DNA of 64,000 bases from Lepiota brunneoincarnata (GCA_023014365.1 JAEBUN010000001.1:3534001-3598000); one strand, 5' to 3'. Positions 1-11,021 are shown, counted from the first letter of the stretch. Made by a program: numbers and translations. Notes: generated by a model not told the origin, from the letters alone.

Positions 1-1446
1 GGGAAGTCAGTGAATTAAACAATCATTTAAGGTCATTGGAAGGGTTTTGTCCATCTCTAAGAAATTACCAATAATTACACTTTTAGTACTTTGTATACCC
101 TCCCCTGGCATCCAAGACAGCCTGAACCCTATCAGGCATACTCTCTATCAGATTCTGACACACTTCTGCTGGAATCTGATCCCATTCCTTTTGTGTCCTA
201 TCCCATAATTCTTCCATCCCCTGAGGTGGAGTGTCATACTCCCCTAACTTGATTTTAAGGTGAGTCCACAAATGTTCAATTGGATCAAGGTCTGGAGATT
301 GTGGGGGCCACACCATAACCTCCATTTCAGCTGCTTTGAACCATTTTTGAGCCTTGGTGCACCTATGTTTGGGATCATTATCTTGTTGAAAGACAATATC
401 CTCCACCTCTTTGTCATACCACTCCAGGCTCCCCTTGAGTTCATCCTCCAAAATGGTGACAAATAGATCACCATCCATCTTACCATTAATCTTGGCTGCC
501 AACCCTGGACCTTCCCACAGCATACAGCCCCATACCATAATGGAACCTCCTCCAAACTTTGTGGTTCCCTGCACCAGCCTATCACTAAGCCTCTCCCCTG
601 CTCTTTTCCAGACCCAAACCCTGCCATCTGACCCTAAGTGATTGACTTTGGTCTCATCTGACCAAACCACCCTCTTCCAGTCTTCCAGAGTCCAGTCTGC
701 ATGTGCCTCTGCCCACTCCAATCTTTTCCTCTTGTATATAACAGAGAGTTTAGGCCTTTTCCACTTGACTACAGCCTTCATTCCAGCTTTTTGAGTGCTC
801 TGCAAACTGTTTTGGATGATAGAGGTTGGTCAATGACAGTACGAAGGGTTCTGGTGATTTGGGAGGCATTTTCAGCCTTGCGGGATGTGATAAGATGAGT
901 GGCATATTTGATATTGCCAACAGAAAGCTTGGTTGGGCAGCCACCAAGTGACTTTGAAAGTGTTGAACAATGTTTGGAGCGAAGACAAGATATAGTGCTG
1001 AGGCCAAGACCAGTGGTAGAAGCAATATGGGTAGCAGAGTGGCCTTTGTCCAAAAGGGAAAGAATATGGTTGCATTGAGTCATAGAGAGGGATCGCATGT
1101 TAGCAAAATGAGGTTGGGGGGGTGGTGTGAGCTAGGGAAGTGAGCAGCTATATTTATACATTACTCCAACCAGTCACATGACATTTATTTGCACTTATTT
1201 GGCTGTAATAAACAAAATCATGTGATTAGGGTAAAGATGGACAAAACCCTTCCAATGACCTTAAATGATTGTTTAATTTACTGACTTCCCAAAATGGCAT
1301 ATGACGTAATGATATTTGGCAGGATGATACATGAGCCATATAGGTACTCCCAATTAAAATATGAAGGTTTCACCTTTAGTAGGTGGGCAGTTATTAACAT
1401 ATTTGTTGAAGTACAAAAATCATTGGAAGGGTTTTGTCCCTTACTG
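1..1446 (-). mobile_element. Tc1-like element 1 (left outer end outside window)
   Basis: Bases 1-59 and 1231-1289 form a near-perfect inverted repeat starting GGGAAGTCAGT. The right terminal region continues outward from 1290 to 1446 and ends in ACTG followed by TA (1447-1448), the Tc1/mariner target. The matching outer left end (about 157 bp) lies before the window. Inside the right end, the motif ACAAAACCCTTCCAATG near 1240 is the inverse of CATTGGAAGGGTTTTGT at about 1420, so each end is bounded by inverted copies of one motif. The element lies in the 5' LTR of the chromovirus: sequence from 1449 on matches the 3' LTR from about 10,171. It is a different Tc1 lineage from the copies at 8572 and 11,692. 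Confidence 0.85.
83..1098 (-). pseudogene. Tc1-family DD34E transposase, one frameshift
   Basis: Two overlapping reading frames together encode a Tc1 transposase of normal length. The N-terminal part (1098 to 778) carries the paired HTH (ATG at 1098). The catalytic part (805 to 83) has the DDE residues in WSDETK, QQDNDPKH and SPDLDPIEHLW, with DD34E spacing, and ends in a normal GGYTKY-type C-terminus. The frames meet in an A-run near 790, where one A appears to be missing. Apart from this break the reading frame is open, so the copy is fairly young. It would cut and paste DNA at TA sites if translated whole. Confidence 0.85.
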
Positions 1447-1572
1447 TAAGTAGTGTAGGTGAGCTTGGAGAAACCTTACTCAATTCTCTAAGGTTTCCCC
1501 CTGCTCAGGTATGTACTTGGATAGATGTCCCAGAATGACACTAAGGTTTCCCCCTGCTCAGTCAATGCAATG

Positions 1573-2876
1573 ATACACTGATTTCACACCTATACATGAA
1601 TTCCATACTCTGGAACAATTCTCTACATAGAATCATTGGCTATATCATTAAAGAACTCTATAGAGGATTGGTACTATGTCCCATAGTAGCCAGTTTGACT
1701 GAATTGAGGATATTTGAGCCTTGGAAGTGTTCAAACCAGCTCATTATCACTAAGCTTAGTAAACCAAGCTATCAGAATGCTCTCCAGAGGGATTCAGGAC
1801 TCTACATAGCCTATCAAGTATACTCTGGTTGCATCAAGGGACCTTACAAGCAGTTTTCTGATGAACTCAGATTTGTTTGAACCTAAAGAATGTACATACA
1901 TAGCAGCTGTTGCAGGTGTATCACACCTATAGCAAGCTCAATAATGATGACCAGACCTTGGAATGGAATGTCCAACATTCAGGAGATGATACCTGATGCC
2001 CAAAACCCTAGAAATATCAAAGACTCCTAATTAAAGAGTGCTTTGTGGGTCCCAGCACCTTGGCATACTGCCTAACTGAGATTAATTACAACAGATCAAG
2101 GGATTGTCCATCCACTATACATTCCAATCATAATTGATCTGGAGGCTTAATGCACTTGCATGGATGCTGAATAATGCAGACAAGTACAGAACATGTCTGG
2201 CTGGATTGCCATTTGTCAATCAGAGAAAAACCCATAACCCAGGGCAAGGTAGAAATGCTGCCAAACCTTCCAAAATATTCTGCAGTACCTGTAACAATTA
2301 CATAAGCTTATTGTTTTCTATTTCATATTTACTATCTCTTGTATGTATCTAAACAATATAAATATGGTTGCACTTGTTTGTGGAGAGGCAAGAGGTTTTA
2401 CCCCCACTTCCACACACAAGTCAAGCCATGATCAAGAATGGTTTCAGAGGACTATTTAGTGTGCATTGTTAAGTGTGATTTCTTCGGTCATCAACTAACC
2501 TAGAGACAGAGACAGAGAACAGAGAACAGAGTTTAGAGTTCCAGAGTGCTAGAGACAGAGACAGAGACAGAGAACAGAGTTCAGAGACCAGAGACCAGAG
2601 ACTAGAGACCCTGCACTTTGAATTGACAGGGATTGTCCTTTCACTGTTGCACCATATGGCTAAGATAACTTCAATGGCTGTTTGTTAACCTCTAAAAAAC
2701 ACTACTCTCTTGAGTTTTGCTGTCAGAATACACCCCCAGAACACCCTAAAAAATGAAACTGTTCATTATCTATTTCATACTACTTGTATTAACTTAAGCT
2801 TATCAAATTTCAGCTAAGCTTAGTGAAAACAAGCCCTTTATCTATATTAAAACCCATGAACATTTCTACCTTTTCA
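1573..2876. mobile_element. Unclassified insertion in the 5' LTR, possibly a large solo LTR
   Basis: The uninterrupted 3' LTR shows that this 1.3 kb is inserted. It is flanked by a short direct repeat that can be read as GCAATG (1567-1572, 2877-2882) or, shifted, as ATGCAA. In the second reading the element would start TG and end CA, as LTRs do. It has no long conserved coding region: the 94-codon frame at 1596-1880 resembles nothing I recognise. A TATA-like AATATAAATA near 2359 followed by a GAGACA-rich repeat fits a U3/R promoter. Family unknown. Confidence 0.5.
2501..2612 (+). repeat. GAGACA/GAGAAC simple repeat
   Basis: Imperfect 6-mers GAGACA, GAGAAC and GAGTTC follow each other for about 110 bp. 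This is purine-rich on the plus strand and lies within the 1573-2876 insertion. Confidence 0.8.
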
Positions 2877-3050
2877 GCAATGCAACAACCAGGTTGCCCT
2901 TACAGAAGAATCAAGTCTATTCTCAGAGGACTGGCCATTGACAATGCTTGGACAAGCTACACCACTTCTCCCATGCCAACTACACCCTTCCTCTACCTCC
3001 CAGCACCTTCTCCAAAATGTCCTGAGAGCAGCAGCAGCAACCACCAACTC

Positions 3051-4280
3051 AAATGACCATTGAGGAGGCTATGGGCTCACTACTCACAGACATGGTGGCT
3101 GTACAGGCCTGACAAGCTGAAGCTGAATGGAACATGACAGACATGGTGAAAAGCATACATGACACCCTCTAAAACCTCATGGACTCAGTAGGATGCCAGC
3201 ACCCTAACACCCCCCCCCCCTATCTCAGCCATGCCCCTCAACCAAGGAGAGTATGAAACCCGAGCTGCAATTCACAACCCCCCTCCTCCCACTCTCCACT
3301 CCCATCCACCATCACCTCTGCCACACACCTCTACCAAGGCCACAGTGGCAACCCCACCCAAATTTGACAGAGAACGTGCCAAGGGTCATGCATTTTTGAA
3401 TGCATGCCAGCTCTACATCAGGCTCTTGGTGGATCAATTCTGTTCTGATGAACAGAAAATACTGTGGACCCTCTTGTACATGAAGTTGGGATGCATGGTG
3501 CAATGGGCCAATGAGCTATTCTGCTTGGAAGCAAGTATTGGTGGATTTCCATTTATGGACTGGTGGGACTTCACTGAACAGTTCAAGAGTTGGTTTTTCC
3601 CTGTCAATGCCAAAGCTGATGCCCTGAATACATTGGAGTCCCTGTCACACCACCAGTGAGAATGCACAGTCAAGGACTACCTAGACACCTTCAAGGTTCT
3701 CATCTCTGAGTCTGGGTACCAAGACCCTCAGGTCATTGTGGTCAAATTCTGCCAAGGTCTGTGCCCTTCCATCCAGAATGCCATCACCACTCTCCCAGCA
3801 GGCTGCCCTTCTGACTCAGACCCAGAGGCCTAGTACTCAGCAGTATGACAGGTGGACCAAGCCCAGATGGCAAATGAGGCATTCTGCTCTAATGCTTGCT
3901 CCCCACTTCCTTCCACCTCTAGGCCTCCCCCAGGATATGTCAGACTCCCCCCCTTCATGCCAACAGTCCAACCCTTGGCCCCTCCATGCCCCCTCACTCA
4001 TTCTAACCCCTCCCTGGGAAATCCAGTCCCTATGGACATTGATGCCTCCAAGCAGAAATCAAGACTTCCCCAACTTTGCTATCGCTGTAAAAGACCAGGA
4101 CACATGAATGCCAAGTGCCCACTCTGTCACAACATCCAGTACATGGATCTGGAGGAACAAGAGGAGCTAATACAGAGGTGGAATTCTGAGATAGATACCC
4201 TAGCTGCAATAACTGGAATTCCAAGAGGGGAAGAAGCAGAGGTGGCATCAGAGGAGAATTTTCAGCAATGTGATGGGTGA
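3051..4280 (+). pseudogene. Chromovirus gag, broken
   Basis: Reading frame 3 encodes a gag protein with in-frame stops. The best stretch (3231-3659) has the retrotransposon gag core with W-W-F and FFPVNAKADAL motifs and stops at a TGA. The frame resumes downstream, stops again at a TAG near 3831, and then encodes the zinc knuckle CYRCKRPGHMNAKCP near 4077-4121 (CCHC class, nucleic-acid binding). The ATG at 3051 is the likely original start, since two further stops (TGA, TAA) lie between it and 3231. The TGA at 3657 is explained by CGA to TGA. A run of C near 3210 complicates the frame. Confidence 0.8.
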
Positions 4281-4459
4281 CTGGTGTGCCCCTGCTGCAT
4301 TCAAGTAATAGGTTCTCTGTTTTGTCAGTAGATGAAATAGAACCCATTTCTGACTCCCTACCAACCTCCAAAGACACACCACCACCCCCCAAAACTCCAA
4401 TGTGACATCCCCATTGGGAATGCCACCTTCTGAAGAGACCAGTCATCACTTACTCTGAT

Positions 4460-6223
4460 TTGGAATCCAAATCCCTCCAGCTGATGGTAGAACTTGAGAC
4501 CACTGACTCAGCTGAACACAAAACAGTCAAGGCATTGGTGGATTCTGGAGCAACTGGTTCCTTCATTGACCAAGATTTTGTTTGTGCTGCTCACCTCAGT
4601 ACTTGCCACCTATCAAACCCCATCCTGGGGTTCAATGTAGATGGAACTCCAAATGAGGCTGGCCAAATCTCCAAAGTGGTAGATGTGGTCTTACACTATC
4701 AGAACCATGCTGAGCACACACTGTTGGTGGTAGCCAAGCTGGGAAAGCAAGAACTCCTCCTCGGGTTCACATGACTGGAACAACATAACCCGGAAATCAA
4801 CTGGCAGACTGGCAAAGTCATATTATCTCAATGCCCCTCACACTGTACTGAATGCTGAGACCAGTTGTGTGCCAAGTGCCATGCACAGAAGCTTCAAGCT
4901 AACTGTATCTGCACATGCTGGCTTGGCCTATTCCCCACCTTAGCCAAAGAAGAGGAAAAGGATGAGCCAAACCCTCCCACCTCAGAGCCAGACAAGCCTT
5001 TGGAAGATGGAGATTGTATCTTTGCAGTTGGACTCCTCCCCCCAAAGCCTACACCCAAAGTGATTGCTGCAGGTTCTACTACTTCCCAATGCCTGGCCAA
5101 AGCATTTCTCTGGAACTCCCAAACAAATGACCCCCAGAATTCCAGCTTCTGAGTGCATGTCCCCTCATACCTCCAGGAGTACACTGCCATCTTTGCCAAA
5201 GAGTCTTTTGACATGCTCCTGGATCACCGACCCTGGGATCACACTATAGAGCTTATCCCTGGGGTGGACCCTAAGGGGTGCAAGGTCTACCTGCTGTCCC
5301 CTCTTGAGCAAAAGGAATTGGACAAATTCCTACAGGAAAACTTGTCTTTAGGTCAAATACACCCATCTAAGTCTCCTATGGCCTCTCCAGTCTTCTTGAT
5401 CAAAAAAAAGGATGGTTTGCTTTGCCTGGTACAGGATTACCAAGCACTCAATGCCCTCACAGTGAAGAACAAGTACCCCCTCCCCCTCATCTCCAAGCTA
5501 GTTGTGCAGCTCCAAGGGGCCAAGTACTTCACCAAGTTGGATGTCCAATGGGGCTTTAATAATGTCTGGATTAAGCCTGGAGATGAGTGGAAGGCAGCAT
5601 TTCGCACCAACCAGGGCCACTTTGAGCCCCTCATCATGTCCTTTGGCCTCACTAATAGTCCAGCTACCTTCCAGATGATGATGAACAATATCTTTCATGA
5701 ACTTATCATGGAAGGGGTCATGGTCATCTACCTAGATGACACTCTCATCTTCACCCAGACTTTGGAGCAGCACAGGGATGTTGTTAGGTGTGTTATGGAG
5801 ATCCTCCAACAGCACAAACTCTACTTACAGCCAGAAAAGTGTGAGTTTGAACATACTTGCATCAAGTACCTAGGACTTATTATCTCAGAAAACTCCATCG
5901 AGATGGAAGTTGCAGGAGTCAAGGAGTGGCCAACCCCCAAGGATAAATTAGGACTCCAATCCTTCCTAGGTTTCACCAACTTCTACTGCCGCTTTATCCA
6001 AGACTTCTCCCACATAGCACAACCCCTCTTTGACCTCACCCAAAACAGTGCTGCATGGCAGTGGAATTTGGAACAACAGGCAGCATTTGACAGCTTGAAG
6101 GCAGCTATCACTGTGGCTCCAGTTCTGGCTTCTCCAGATGACAAGGCACCCACCCCCCTGAGTAGAAGCCAACAGTTCAGACTTTGCAACTGGGGCAGTA
6201 CTCTCTCAACTCTCAGGAGATGA
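4460..6223 (+). pseudogene. Chromovirus pol: protease and reverse transcriptase, broken
   Basis: One frame with stops spans two domains. The aspartic protease (4460-4774) has the active-site signature VDSGATGSFID. The reverse transcriptase (5153-6223) has the fingers motif SPVFLIKKKDG, the palm D in FTKLDV, and the catalytic box VIYLDDTLIF, all intact. Stops occur at 4772-4774, near 4857 and at 5150-5152. At about 6155 the frame shifts into RNase H. The RT would copy element RNA into cDNA in cytoplasmic particles. The copy cannot make a full polyprotein. Confidence 0.85.
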
Positions 6224-7712
6224 TGAGAAGTGGCACCTGGTAGCATTATACTCTAAGGCTTTATCTCTGGTAGAGCACAACTATGGAATCCATGATAAGG
6301 AGATGCTGGCCATTATCTGGGCACTGGAGGAGTGGAGACACTTCCTTGAAGGAGTGCACAAAAAGTTTGAAATCTGGATGGACCACAAAAATCTGGAGTA
6401 CTTCATGACTGCTCAGAAGCTGAATTGCTGACAGGCATGCTGGTCCCTATACCTTTCCTGGCTTGATTTCTTCCTTCACTACCACCCTGGTTGTAGTATG
6501 GGAAAGTCTGATGCCTTGTCCCAGAGATCCAATCATGGCTTAGGAGTGCATGATAATGCTAACATTACACTTCTCCCGGCATCTCTCTTTGCAGTACAGG
6601 CTGTGGACAGGATTTCCCTCCAAGGGGAAGAGCAAGCCCTTCTCTGAGATATCCATTCCAAAAACCAAGGAGGCAAACAAGAGGAAACAGTGGCCAGGGC
6701 AGCCTAGGAACTCCAAAAGTCTGCAATATGCTCAGTGCACAGTGCTGAATGGTCCAAGCTGGATGGTCTGCTTCTTTTCCAAGGCAAGATATATGTTCCA
6801 GATGATGCAACACTCCACCAACACATTGTAGCCCTTCACCATGACTCTCAGATCAGGGGGCATGCTGGCTGATGGAAAACTCTAGAACTGGTCTCCTGAA
6901 ACTACTGGTGGCCCAACATATCTTGCTACATTGGTCAGTATATTTCCACATGCAACCTATGCCTCTGTGCAAAACCAGCCTGGAAACTCCCTGTCAGAGA
7001 ACTTCACCCTCTCCCCATTCCAGAAGCTCAGTGGGATACTATCAGTGTAGATTTTGTAGTGGAACTCTCAGAGTCCAACAGGTATGATGCTGTCATGACA
7101 GTGGTTGACTCTGTCTCCAAGCATGCTCATTTCATCCCAACACATACCACTCTTACAGTGGACAGAGCAGCATGGCTATTCCTCCATCATGTATGGAAAC
7201 TACATAGACTTCCACAACAAGTGGTCTCAGATTGAGGTCCTCAGTTCATCACATCATTCACCAAGGAACTCTACTGCTTACTTGGAATCAAAAGTGCTTC
7301 TTCTACAGCATGGCATCCCCAATTGGATGGGCAGATGGAACAGGTCAACCAGGAATTGGACCAATACCTCTGGATTTTTGTCAATGAGTGGCAGAATGAT
7401 TGGCATGACCTCCTTCCCCTAGCAGAATTCCAGCATAACAATCACATCCATGCCTCCACTCAACACTCACCATTTGTCCTAGACACCAGCCAAAACCCAA
7501 GAATGGGGTTTGAACCTTGCCAACAACCATCTCAGCTGGAAACAGTCAACAAGTTCAAATTCTGGATGGAATCAGCATTGGAGGAGGCAAGATCAGCACT
7601 CACAAAGTCCAAAGACAATATGGCAAGGTACCACAACCAACAGCAAACCCCAACTCTGGAGTTCAAAACCAGAGATAAGGTCTTTCTGGATGCATCAGAT
7701 ATACAAACCACA
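6165..7712 (+). pseudogene. Chromovirus RNase H and integrase, broken
   Basis: From 6165 the frame carries RNase H (SDFATGAVLSQ, then the HDKEMLAI and WMDHKNLEY motifs). It is followed by the integrase zinc-binding HHCC region (HHDSQIRGHAG, CNLC) and the DDE core: D in ISVDFVVEL near 7040, D in VVSD near 7220, and E in GQMEQVNQELDQYL near 7330. Stops and frame changes are frequent between 6430 and 7320. The last open part (7323-7715) ends at a TGA that lies just before the GPY/F stretch. Confidence 0.8.
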
Positions 7713-7730
7713 TGACCATCCAAGAAACTC

Positions 7731-8188
7731 TTGCATTGCTGGTTAGGACCTTATGTGATTGACAAACAGATCAGCCCCAACACATACCAACTGAAGTTGC
7801 CAAAATCCATGAGACACCTCCATCCATTTTTCAACGTGGCAAAGCTCACACCTGCTCCCATAGACCCTATTCCTGGACACCATCCCAAGCCACCACCAAT
7901 ACCCATCATCATTGAGGATGAAGAAGAGTGGGAAGTTGAGGAAATTCTAGACAGCCACATCCACCAGAGGAGACTCCAGTTCCTAGTAAAATGGAAAGAC
8001 TTTGGGATTGAAGAAAACTCCTGGGAATTGGCTGATGACATCCATGCCCCCAACTGTGTAATGGAATTCTATCAACAGCACCTGGGAGCTCCAAGACAGA
8101 TTAGAAGTCTTGCATTTGGCTCAATCCCTTTCTGTGCCCTTGACCCACCCATTGTGCCAAGTTGTCACAACCTTGAAGGGGGGGTAGG
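7731..8188 (+). pseudogene. Chromovirus integrase C-terminus with chromodomain
   Basis: The frame starts with the GPY/F-like CWLGPYVID and ends in a chromodomain (EVEEILDSHIHQRRLQFLVKWKDF, then NSWELADDI). The aromatic and W residues that form the methyl-lysine cage are visible. In chromoviruses this domain directs integration to heterochromatin by reading H3K9 methylation. The TGA at 7713-7715 just upstream fits CGA to TGA. The open frame runs on through the polypurine tract and into the 3' LTR, up to 8513. Confidence 0.85.
8175..8188 (+). other. Polypurine tract (plus-strand primer)
   Basis: GAAGGGGGGGTAGG lies directly before the 3' LTR start TGTAAGGGG, the expected position for the plus-strand primer. 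Confidence 0.7.
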
Positions 8189-8231
8189 TGTAAGGGGAAC
8201 TTCAGGTCACTGCTCACAACCTCAAATTCAG

Positions 8232-8441
8232 AAATCCGATTCCCAACCTCCTAGCACTTGGAAATCTGATTCCCTGCCTCTCTATGTTTGGAAACCTGAT
8301 CCCCAGCTTCCCTATGCTCAGAAATCCAATTCCCTGCCTTCCTGCATTCGGAAATCTCATCCCCAGCCCCCTTTGGCCCAGAATTTGGTCCTCCAGCACT
8401 CCAGTGCTCAGAGTTCCTTCCTACGCCCCTCCAATGCAGAT
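8232..8441 (+). repeat. 30-bp minisatellite in the 3' LTR (U3)
   Basis: Seven diverged 30-bp units follow each other, reading as ten-residue units such as KSDSQPPSTW and KPDPQLPYAQ in the frame that continues from the chromodomain. The array lies inside the LTR, so it is more likely a promoter-region repeat than a protein repeat. Confidence 0.8.
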
Positions 8442-8571
8442 GCAAACTCTCACTGGTGTATGCAACCCTGTCCCAAGCCCATTCCTGACCATACCCACTT
8501 TAGACATCCCTGATACCTCATGGCCATTTATGTAGAGTAGATTACTTAACTTGGACTTATGGCAAGTAGTA

Positions 8572-10166
8572 CAGTGACCCACAAAACTGTTCCAATGTTT
8601 TATACTTTTAACTTAAAGTAGTAATAGCTCAATGGATAAAATGACTAAATTTGTGAATATATTTATAAACATAGCCAAACATGTCATATCTGACCCTGCA
8701 AAGTCGCGTTATGTAATACTTCCAAATTGGGCAATTATGAATTTTGTAAGCATGTTGAGTCATTGGAACAGTTTTGTCAATGACATATTATACCAGGCCA
8801 TCGTATTATTTCTAGTACTTAGAGTGGCTCCCTTTGGCTTTGAGAACAGCTGCTACTCTCCTAGGCATACTTTCAATTAAATTCTGATACTCAGAAGCTG
8901 AAATAGCATCCCACTCCTTCTCTACCTCCTACTACAACTCCTTTATACCCTTGAGAGGAGATTCATACTCTCCCAGTATTCTCTTCATATAATCCCATAA
9001 GTGGTCAATAGGATTGAGGTCAGGTGATGTGCTGGCCAGATTAGCAGCCTAAAATGATATTTTTGAAACCATTCTGGGGCCAATACACTCTTGTGTTTGA
9101 GATCATTATCTTGCTAGAAGATGATATCTTGGGGTTTAAGCTTGTACCACTGGAGACTCTTCTTCAAATCCTCCTCCAAAATTTGCACAAACAACTCTGC
9201 ATCCATCCTTCCATCAATCCTCACTGCATAGCCTGGGCTATCCAACCCCAAACTATCACTGATCCTCCTCTATACTTCAGAGTTTCCTGAACCAGTCGTT
9301 CACTGAGTTCCTCTCCCTTCTTTTTCCATCCCCACTTCCTCCCATCTGACCCCAAACAATTGATTTTGGTCTCATCAGACCATACAACCAGCTTCCAGTC
9401 TTCCACAGTCCAATGCTGGTGTGTCAGAGCAAAATCTAGCCTAGCTCTCCTATGCTTGTCAAAGGGTAAAGGCTTTTTTTGCTTGACTATAGCCTTCATT
9501 CCTGCCTGTTTGAGATGCCTTAACACAATCTGTGAAGAGACTGATGTTCCAATGATGGGAACAAGAGATTTGGCTATATCTACAGCAGTTTCAGCCTTGC
9601 CAGCAGAGATAAGATAGATAGTACACTGGATGTTGGTAGTAGAGAGTTTTGAAGGATGTCCTCCAAGTGATTTGGTAAGGCTGAAACAATTTTTAGAGGC
9701 TAGCCTGGATATGGTACTGTGCCCAACACCAGCAATTGCCTCAATTTTAGTATAGGAATGGTGAGAATTTAGCATAGAGAGAATGGTTTTCTTTAGAATA
9801 GAAGATAATGGTTTTATGGTAAGTGGGGGGGTTGAGAATGATAGGACATGGCTGTTAGCACATTTATTTATATGTCAAAGACACATAGTCACATGATCTT
9901 GTTAATTTACAATCAACAGAGTCATGTAATTGCTTGAATTAGTATCAAAATTTACCATTGACAAAACTGTTCCAATGACTTAAAATGCTTACAAAATTCA
10001 TAATTGACTTATTTGGAAGTATTACATAACGTGAATTTGCAGGGTCAGATATAACATGTTTGGCTATGTTTAGAAATATATTCACAAATCTATCCATTTT
10101 ATTCACTGAGCTATTACTACTTCAAGTCAAAAGTACAAAACATTGGAACAGTTTTGTGGGTCACTG
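8572..10166 (-). mobile_element. Tc1-like element 2, complete ends
   Basis: The element is bounded by CAGTGACCCACAAAACTG and its inverse, with TA on both sides (8570-8571, 10,167-10,168). Each terminal region is about 200 bp and the two are inverted copies of each other. Within each, the end motif ACAAAACTGTTCCAATG recurs in inverse form at the inner border (8761-8777). It is inserted in the 3' LTR of the chromovirus, and is the same family as the element at 11,692. Confidence 0.92.
8812..9817 (-). pseudogene. Tc1 transposase, decayed, start codon lost
   Basis: Compared with the copy at 12,041, the start codon is ATA instead of ATG (9815-9817). The open part (9775-9221) holds the paired HTH and the first catalytic aspartate in VVWSDETKIN. 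It then shifts frame near 9240, and the remainder, including the second D and the E region, has stops and small changes. The C-terminal stop corresponds to CTA at 8812-8814. The copy is not functional. Confidence 0.85.
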
Positions 10167-10324
10167 TATAAGTAGTGTAGGTGAGCTTGGAGAAACCTTA
10201 CTTGATTCTCTAAGGTTTTCCCCTGCTCAGGTATGTACTTGGATAGATGTCCTGGAATGACACTAAGGTTTCCCCCTGCTCAGTCAACACAATGCAACAA
10301 CCAGGATGCCCTTACACAGTTGTT

Positions 10325-11021
10325 GTACACCCTTCCCTAGGGGATGTCAATTGGTGGACACCAACTTTCACACCCTGCATCCAATTTGAGATATCTGGAC
10401 CAAGCAAGTCAGTTTTCCTACTATATGAAGGGGAAGCATGAATGGGTGGTCAGGCCAAGTACACTGACTGGTCAAGTAGGCAAGTACCTTCATTTTGGGA
10501 ATTAGGGAGGTTGAAAGCTGGGACCATTTGTGACCCTGTCTAGTATGCCTCCTGAAGGCTGAGGGACTCACTGTCTTGGGATCAGCCAGCATTGCTGCTA
10601 TATGAAGGGGAAACATGAACAGGTGGTCAGGCCAAGTGCACTGACTGGTCAAGTAGGCAAGTACCTTTGTTTTGGGAAGTAGGGGGGTTGAACACTGGGA
10701 CAATTTGTGACCCTGTCTAATATGCCTCCCAATGGTTGAGCCACCACCATTTATTAGAGTTCCACCCTGTTGTCACTATGGATGGACTGAGAGTACACCC
10801 TTCCCTAGGGGATGTCAATTGGTGGACACCAGCTTTTATGCCTTGCATCCAATTTGATATAACAGGACCAAGCAAGTCAGCTTTCCTACTCTATGAAGGG
10901 GGAAGCATTAATGGGCAGTCAGGCCAAGTGTACTGGCTGGTCAAGTAAGTGAGTACCTTTGTTTTGGGAATTAGGGAGGTTGAACACTAGGACCATATGT
11001 GACCCTGTCTAGTATACTTCT
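10325..11021 (+). repeat. Threefold direct repeat downstream of the chromovirus
   Basis: Copy A spans about 10,325-10,552, a partial copy B 10,596-10,730, and copy C 10,793-11,021. Shared blocks include CCTAGGGGATGTCAATTGG and GACCCTGTCTAGTATG. Each copy also has a block reading GGTCAGGCCAAGTGCACTGA or a close variant. No coding potential was recognised. The origin could be decayed LTR or rDNA-spacer sequence; I cannot tell which. Confidence 0.75.

Larger units (their letters stand above)
1449..2904 (+). repeat. 5' LTR of the chromovirus, interrupted
   Basis: Bases 1449-1572 match 3' LTR positions from about 10,171 to 10,293, and 2877-2904 match its last bases, ending CCCTTACA. The 1.3 kb between is an insertion. 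The LTR start lies before the window, beyond the Tc1 element. The two LTR copies differ mainly by transitions. Confidence 0.8.
1..10316 (+). mobile_element. Ty3/gypsy chromovirus, nested and degenerate (5' LTR cut by window edge)
   Basis: A full-length but inactive LTR retrotransposon. Order on the plus strand: 5' LTR (its end at 2904), gag with a CCHC knuckle, aspartic protease, reverse transcriptase, RNase H, integrase with GPY/F-like stretch, chromodomain, polypurine tract and 3' LTR (8189-10316). LTR termini are perfect 8-bp inverted repeats, TGTAAGGG and CCCTTACA. Domain order with integrase after RNase H and a C-terminal chromodomain defines a chromovirus. The coding region has many stops and frame changes. 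Other elements sit in both LTRs: Tc1 copies in each, and a 1.3-kb insertion in the 5' LTR. The 5' flank lies outside the window, so the target-site duplication cannot be checked. Confidence 0.9.
8189..10316 (+). repeat. 3' LTR of the chromovirus, split by a Tc1 element
   Basis: The LTR runs from TGTAAGGG (8189) to CCCTTACA (10,316). The Tc1 element at 8572-10,166 interrupts it with a TA duplication. Without that insertion the LTR is about 530 bp. Its right part matches the 5' LTR at 1449-1572 and 2877-2904. Confidence 0.85.

Noticed and set aside
9360..9617. Plus-strand frame inside Tc1 element 2, and the similar minus-strand frame 12,103-12,570 in element 3
   Set aside because: Both are antisense to the transposase HTH and catalytic region; no independent evidence.
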